Assembly: GCF_045679555.1 (NCBI RefSeq)
Contig: NC_092094.1
Span: 34,922,430 to 34,986,429 of the forward strand
Length of the DNA stretch: 64,000 nucleotides
Reading direction: 5' to 3'
Source of the DNA: Salvelinus alpinus
Lineage: Eukaryota; Chordata; Actinopteri; Salmoniformes; Salmonidae
Shown: piece after piece, positions 60,837-64,000 of the stretch
Layout: each line of letters starts with the position of its first letter
Numbering within the stretch: the stretch's first letter is position 1
Position numbers and translations under genes: made by a program
The notes under the pieces: model-generated
What the model saw: the letters and a program-made list of their open reading frames with translations, nothing else
The model's database searches: none
Told to the model about the DNA's origin: nothing

Positions 60837-63800
60837 TACCTCCCCAACTTTCATTCTTAGTCCTAGCTATTTTTCACAATGTGCTCTGCTTTGTTTAGAA
60901 GCGACAGAAGCAAACAAGCACAGAACAGCTTTGACGTAAGGCACAACTGCAGCTCCTTGTTAGCACTGTACAGTAGGAAGTGGACTGATTAAAGTTTGGC
61001 AGGCATAGAGGGAGATTTGGTGTTGTTCTCCTCATAAGCTGCAAGGAGAGTTGGAGGAAATCAAGCGGTGAGCATCAGAGAACAATGTGGCATTGAGTTG
61101 GGAGCATGTGCTCAGCTGATCATCCTAATCCCCATTCTGATGGCATGTCATGTGCTGGTAACAGCATGAATGGAGGAGATTGTCTGAATCTCTGTAAGAT
61201 TTATTTGCTGTAGCACCCCCATGAAAAATCTGAATATTTATGTATTTTTGGGAGAAACATTTTTTTCCACAAAAGAAGTGCACTGAGCCTTTACTATTCC
61301 TCTATTAGCGGACCGATATAGCTGTCTGTACCACGGGCATTTATAGCCCTCCCCAAAAAAACAATTCGCAGCACCCCCCCAACATCCTCCCGTGGCTATG
61401 AATGTATTGTATGATTATTCATGAAACATTATATGCAGGGAACGTATACATTGTGACAGTAATCAGATAAAGTTGTACTTAAGTTGTGTTTTGCAGTATT
61501 TTTCCTCTGCAAACTATTTTTCTAACACTTTTGCAAGACAGTCCTGATTCAGCATGACAGCATTGACTTCCACTGCCTTGTAATAACCAGTCTCAAAAAG
61601 CTGAAATAGATGCTTCTATATTTTCAGATACAGAAATATATTATTTTTGATCAATGCAGGCCAAACACACCCATAGATACATTAGTAAAGAAAAATCACC
61701 CCAACATACTGTACTGTACATGCCTGGGGAGGTTGAATATGTTGTTTTATATGAGCTTAATACTTCCCAAAGGCCCATGATGAAGGTTAGTAGCTGGTGT
61801 TATGGTAGCCTAATTGATTCTGTATGTTTAATGACTAAAACAGACACTGTCAGCATAGTGATTACCCTTTAGCCTCCTAGTCTGCCGTCAGTCTGTCCCT
61901 TACAGACAAATCACATGATTTCACATAAAATTTCACATGAAATCATGTACAAAAGTGTTTTTGGAACACTTCATGTGAAATTCATGTGGTTTTTCCGTAA
62001 GGGGTCTGTCTGTTTTTCGTCTGTCCGGCCTGAATAATTCCACTACATGCTCGCTATGGGAGATTTGACTCTTTATATTTCACTACTATGCATTACTGCT
62101 GTAAGGATAACCTGAAATAACAGCCTCACATACTGTCCATAAAATGGATGGATCAGTGCGGTGCATTTAAAAGGCATAAACGGTTGACAGAGCAGGAAGA
62201 AGTGGTAGTTGGCCTATAGGCAGTCAGAGAGCAATGAGTGACAATGGGACTCCTGCAGAAATAGAGAGCAGAACTACAGTATACAATATGATCCTTGTGA
62301 TGGGTGATGAAGACGTATGCACTATTTGAACACTGCTTGTGAAATGTATCTCTGTGTTCTCACTCTGACACAACCAGGTTCATACTGTACATCAATGTGT
62401 CAGGAGGCATGAATATTCATCTGCAGTTCATTGTATAATGCAGTGAGACACAGGGTGTGAGGTGAGACTGTGGTGATTAGACTAATATACTACTACTATC
62501 ACACCGTTGGTAGAAGTCTCTGCTCAGATTTATGTTCTGCTGTGATATGTTCATTTCTAATTGTTCATCATCACAAGCTTTTGTTGTTGATGGTGATGTT
62601 GAAGATGATGGCAGATGCCGCCTATAGCCTCATGCATAGCATATTATTTTAATTAGCCAGTGGTATAAACTGTTCAGGTAATGGCAGTATGACATCAGTG
62701 GAAGGTCTGTGAAAATGTGAGAGTGGGCTGTGGAGAAGAGAGGAGCAGAGAGAGCAGTGGTCTGTAGGAGTAAAGCCATAATTACAGAGTGAGGCAGGAA
62801 TGCCAACCAGCTAGCCATGAGGTGCGTCTGAGCAGCCCGACTGCACATGCATACCACATGTGAAAAACAGCTCCTACTGACTCGGAGACAGGGCTGGCCT
62901 GGGCAGAAGGACTGGGGCTGTCTCTCCCTGCCAGGCAAGACTTATAGTACTAATCGGCAGATAAAAACAGATTGAAACGATGTTAGCATTTTTTTTATAT
63001 AGCAGCACTTACAGAGTGTTCTCAAACTGCCTGACTTTTCAGGAGAAGTAGGCCTGCTTGAAGGTTAGAGTCTGACCACTGCTGATCCAGTTGGTTTTAC
63101 TTTCAGTTTTGGGATCTGTCACTGTTGAACTTGTGGATCCAATCATGTTGAGCGATGAACATTGTATTATTTTCCTCAAATGCAATACTAAGGGTTGAAA
63201 GGATTATTCTAGGTAGGGGTGAAATTGCTTCCATCACGACTTGATGTTAAAAGTGGTGCTGCGGATAAACACTGTGTTTTACGAGATTATTTTGTTTTCC
63301 ATGTCTAGACGTAGGCACTCAATTGGGCCGAAGGGAGCAAATATGATTAGAGAGTTAGTCAACAGGATCTCCCTCCATTCCCACTGCTCTTTCACCGTAT
63401 AGTTGTAATTATGGCTCTTCCCACAGGGCCTCAGGTTGCAAAACCATACAGCACATACATATACAGTGGTTCAACAATGACGCTCCCTCCAAAAACCATT
63501 AGGTCTTAACCCTACCCATCCAACTCACTGCTTTTAAGGCTTTTTCAAGCCTGGGTAGTCTCCTGTAACATGAGAGGACCTGCAGACTGAAAGGATCACA
63601 TTTGTTTATTCAGTGTCAATGTATGAAGTGGTCATGATCGGCTCAATTATTGATGTGCTTTTTGCCACCCGTGTAAAAGGCTGTATATCTAGGATCTGGG
63701 GTCTGTAACAGATCATTGTTTGATGATTGGAAAATTGTTATTACTGCTCTGCATCAGCTAATTTAATATCATATTAACTTCACAGGTTTCAGAAATGTTT

Positions 63801-64000
63801 TCCTAGATGTGGGGAGAGGCCATAATAGATTGATCAGGCCTAGATCTTTTCTATTTTAAATGAGTGCTTCCTGCATTGTCATTGATAAAGATAGGAATAG
63901 TGAAAGAAGATTTGAACAGAAGCGTCTGTCAAAGATGTGGCCTTTTGAAATGCAATTCCATTTATCAGCACTCTGGTGTTAAACTTTGACGTTTGAGGCT

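Overview
The window is vertebrate nuclear DNA, almost certainly from a salmonid fish (salmon, trout or charr). One host gene is visible: the 5' part of slco3a1, an organic-anion-transporter gene, with coding exon 1 at 50065-50208 and exon 2 at 55840-56299 on the + strand. The salmonid call rests on the repeats: Sleeping-Beauty-type and other Tc1 elements, HpaI-type and related tRNA-derived SINEs, and Rex1/RSg-1-type and L2-type LINEs. There are no operons, CRISPR arrays or bacterial signals. The species cannot be told from the sequence.

Left part, 1-14.7 kb. This is gene-free DNA with repeats. A hAT element at 2923-7129 is bounded by a perfect 8-bp target duplication and holds two Tc1 pieces and a 1.0-kb dispersed repeat. 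It is followed by a small MITE (7393), a 0.9-kb inverted repeat (7871-8790), an L2 LINE (10405-12825) carrying a piece of an LTR, and a TA-flanked MITE (13267-13479).

Middle part, 14.7-48.8 kb. This is a pile of transposons inside transposons. A Rex1-type LINE (14749-18595) is split by a Tc1 copy. An L1/Tx1-type LINE covers 21.5-24.4 kb. A degenerate ZBED/Buster-type hAT transposase gene, read on the minus strand from about 38.0 to 25.5 kb, is cut into pieces by four younger insertions. These are (a) an intact Tc1 element with a 340-residue DD34E transposase, (b) an intact 5.2-kb Ty3/Gypsy chromovirus with a single 1427-residue Gag-Pol frame and LTRs that differ at one base, (c) a non-autonomous LTR element carrying a proline-rich, minisatellite-built 514-residue ORF, and (d) an L2 3' end. 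A 6.1-kb LINE (38.9-45.0 kb, minus strand) carries a 2A-like peptide motif and a dead reverse transcriptase, and is itself interrupted by a 1.8-kb dispersed repeat.

Right part, 48.8-64 kb. A MITE lies just upstream of slco3a1. Intron 1 (5.6 kb) holds a SINE and dispersed repeats. Intron 2 runs off the window and holds a near-perfect 40-bp hairpin, a V-SINE-like copy, a Rex1-type LINE end and a second dead Sleeping-Beauty-type element.

The most interesting signals are in the two LTR elements. Both lack a tRNA-type primer binding site. In both, the bases starting one nucleotide after the 5' LTR are complementary to a stretch inside the LTR that lies about 25-31 bp downstream of a TATA-like box. 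This is the layout expected for the self-primed (Tf1/sushi) mode of reverse transcription, and it suggests that the autonomous chromovirus lineage may mobilise the non-autonomous one.
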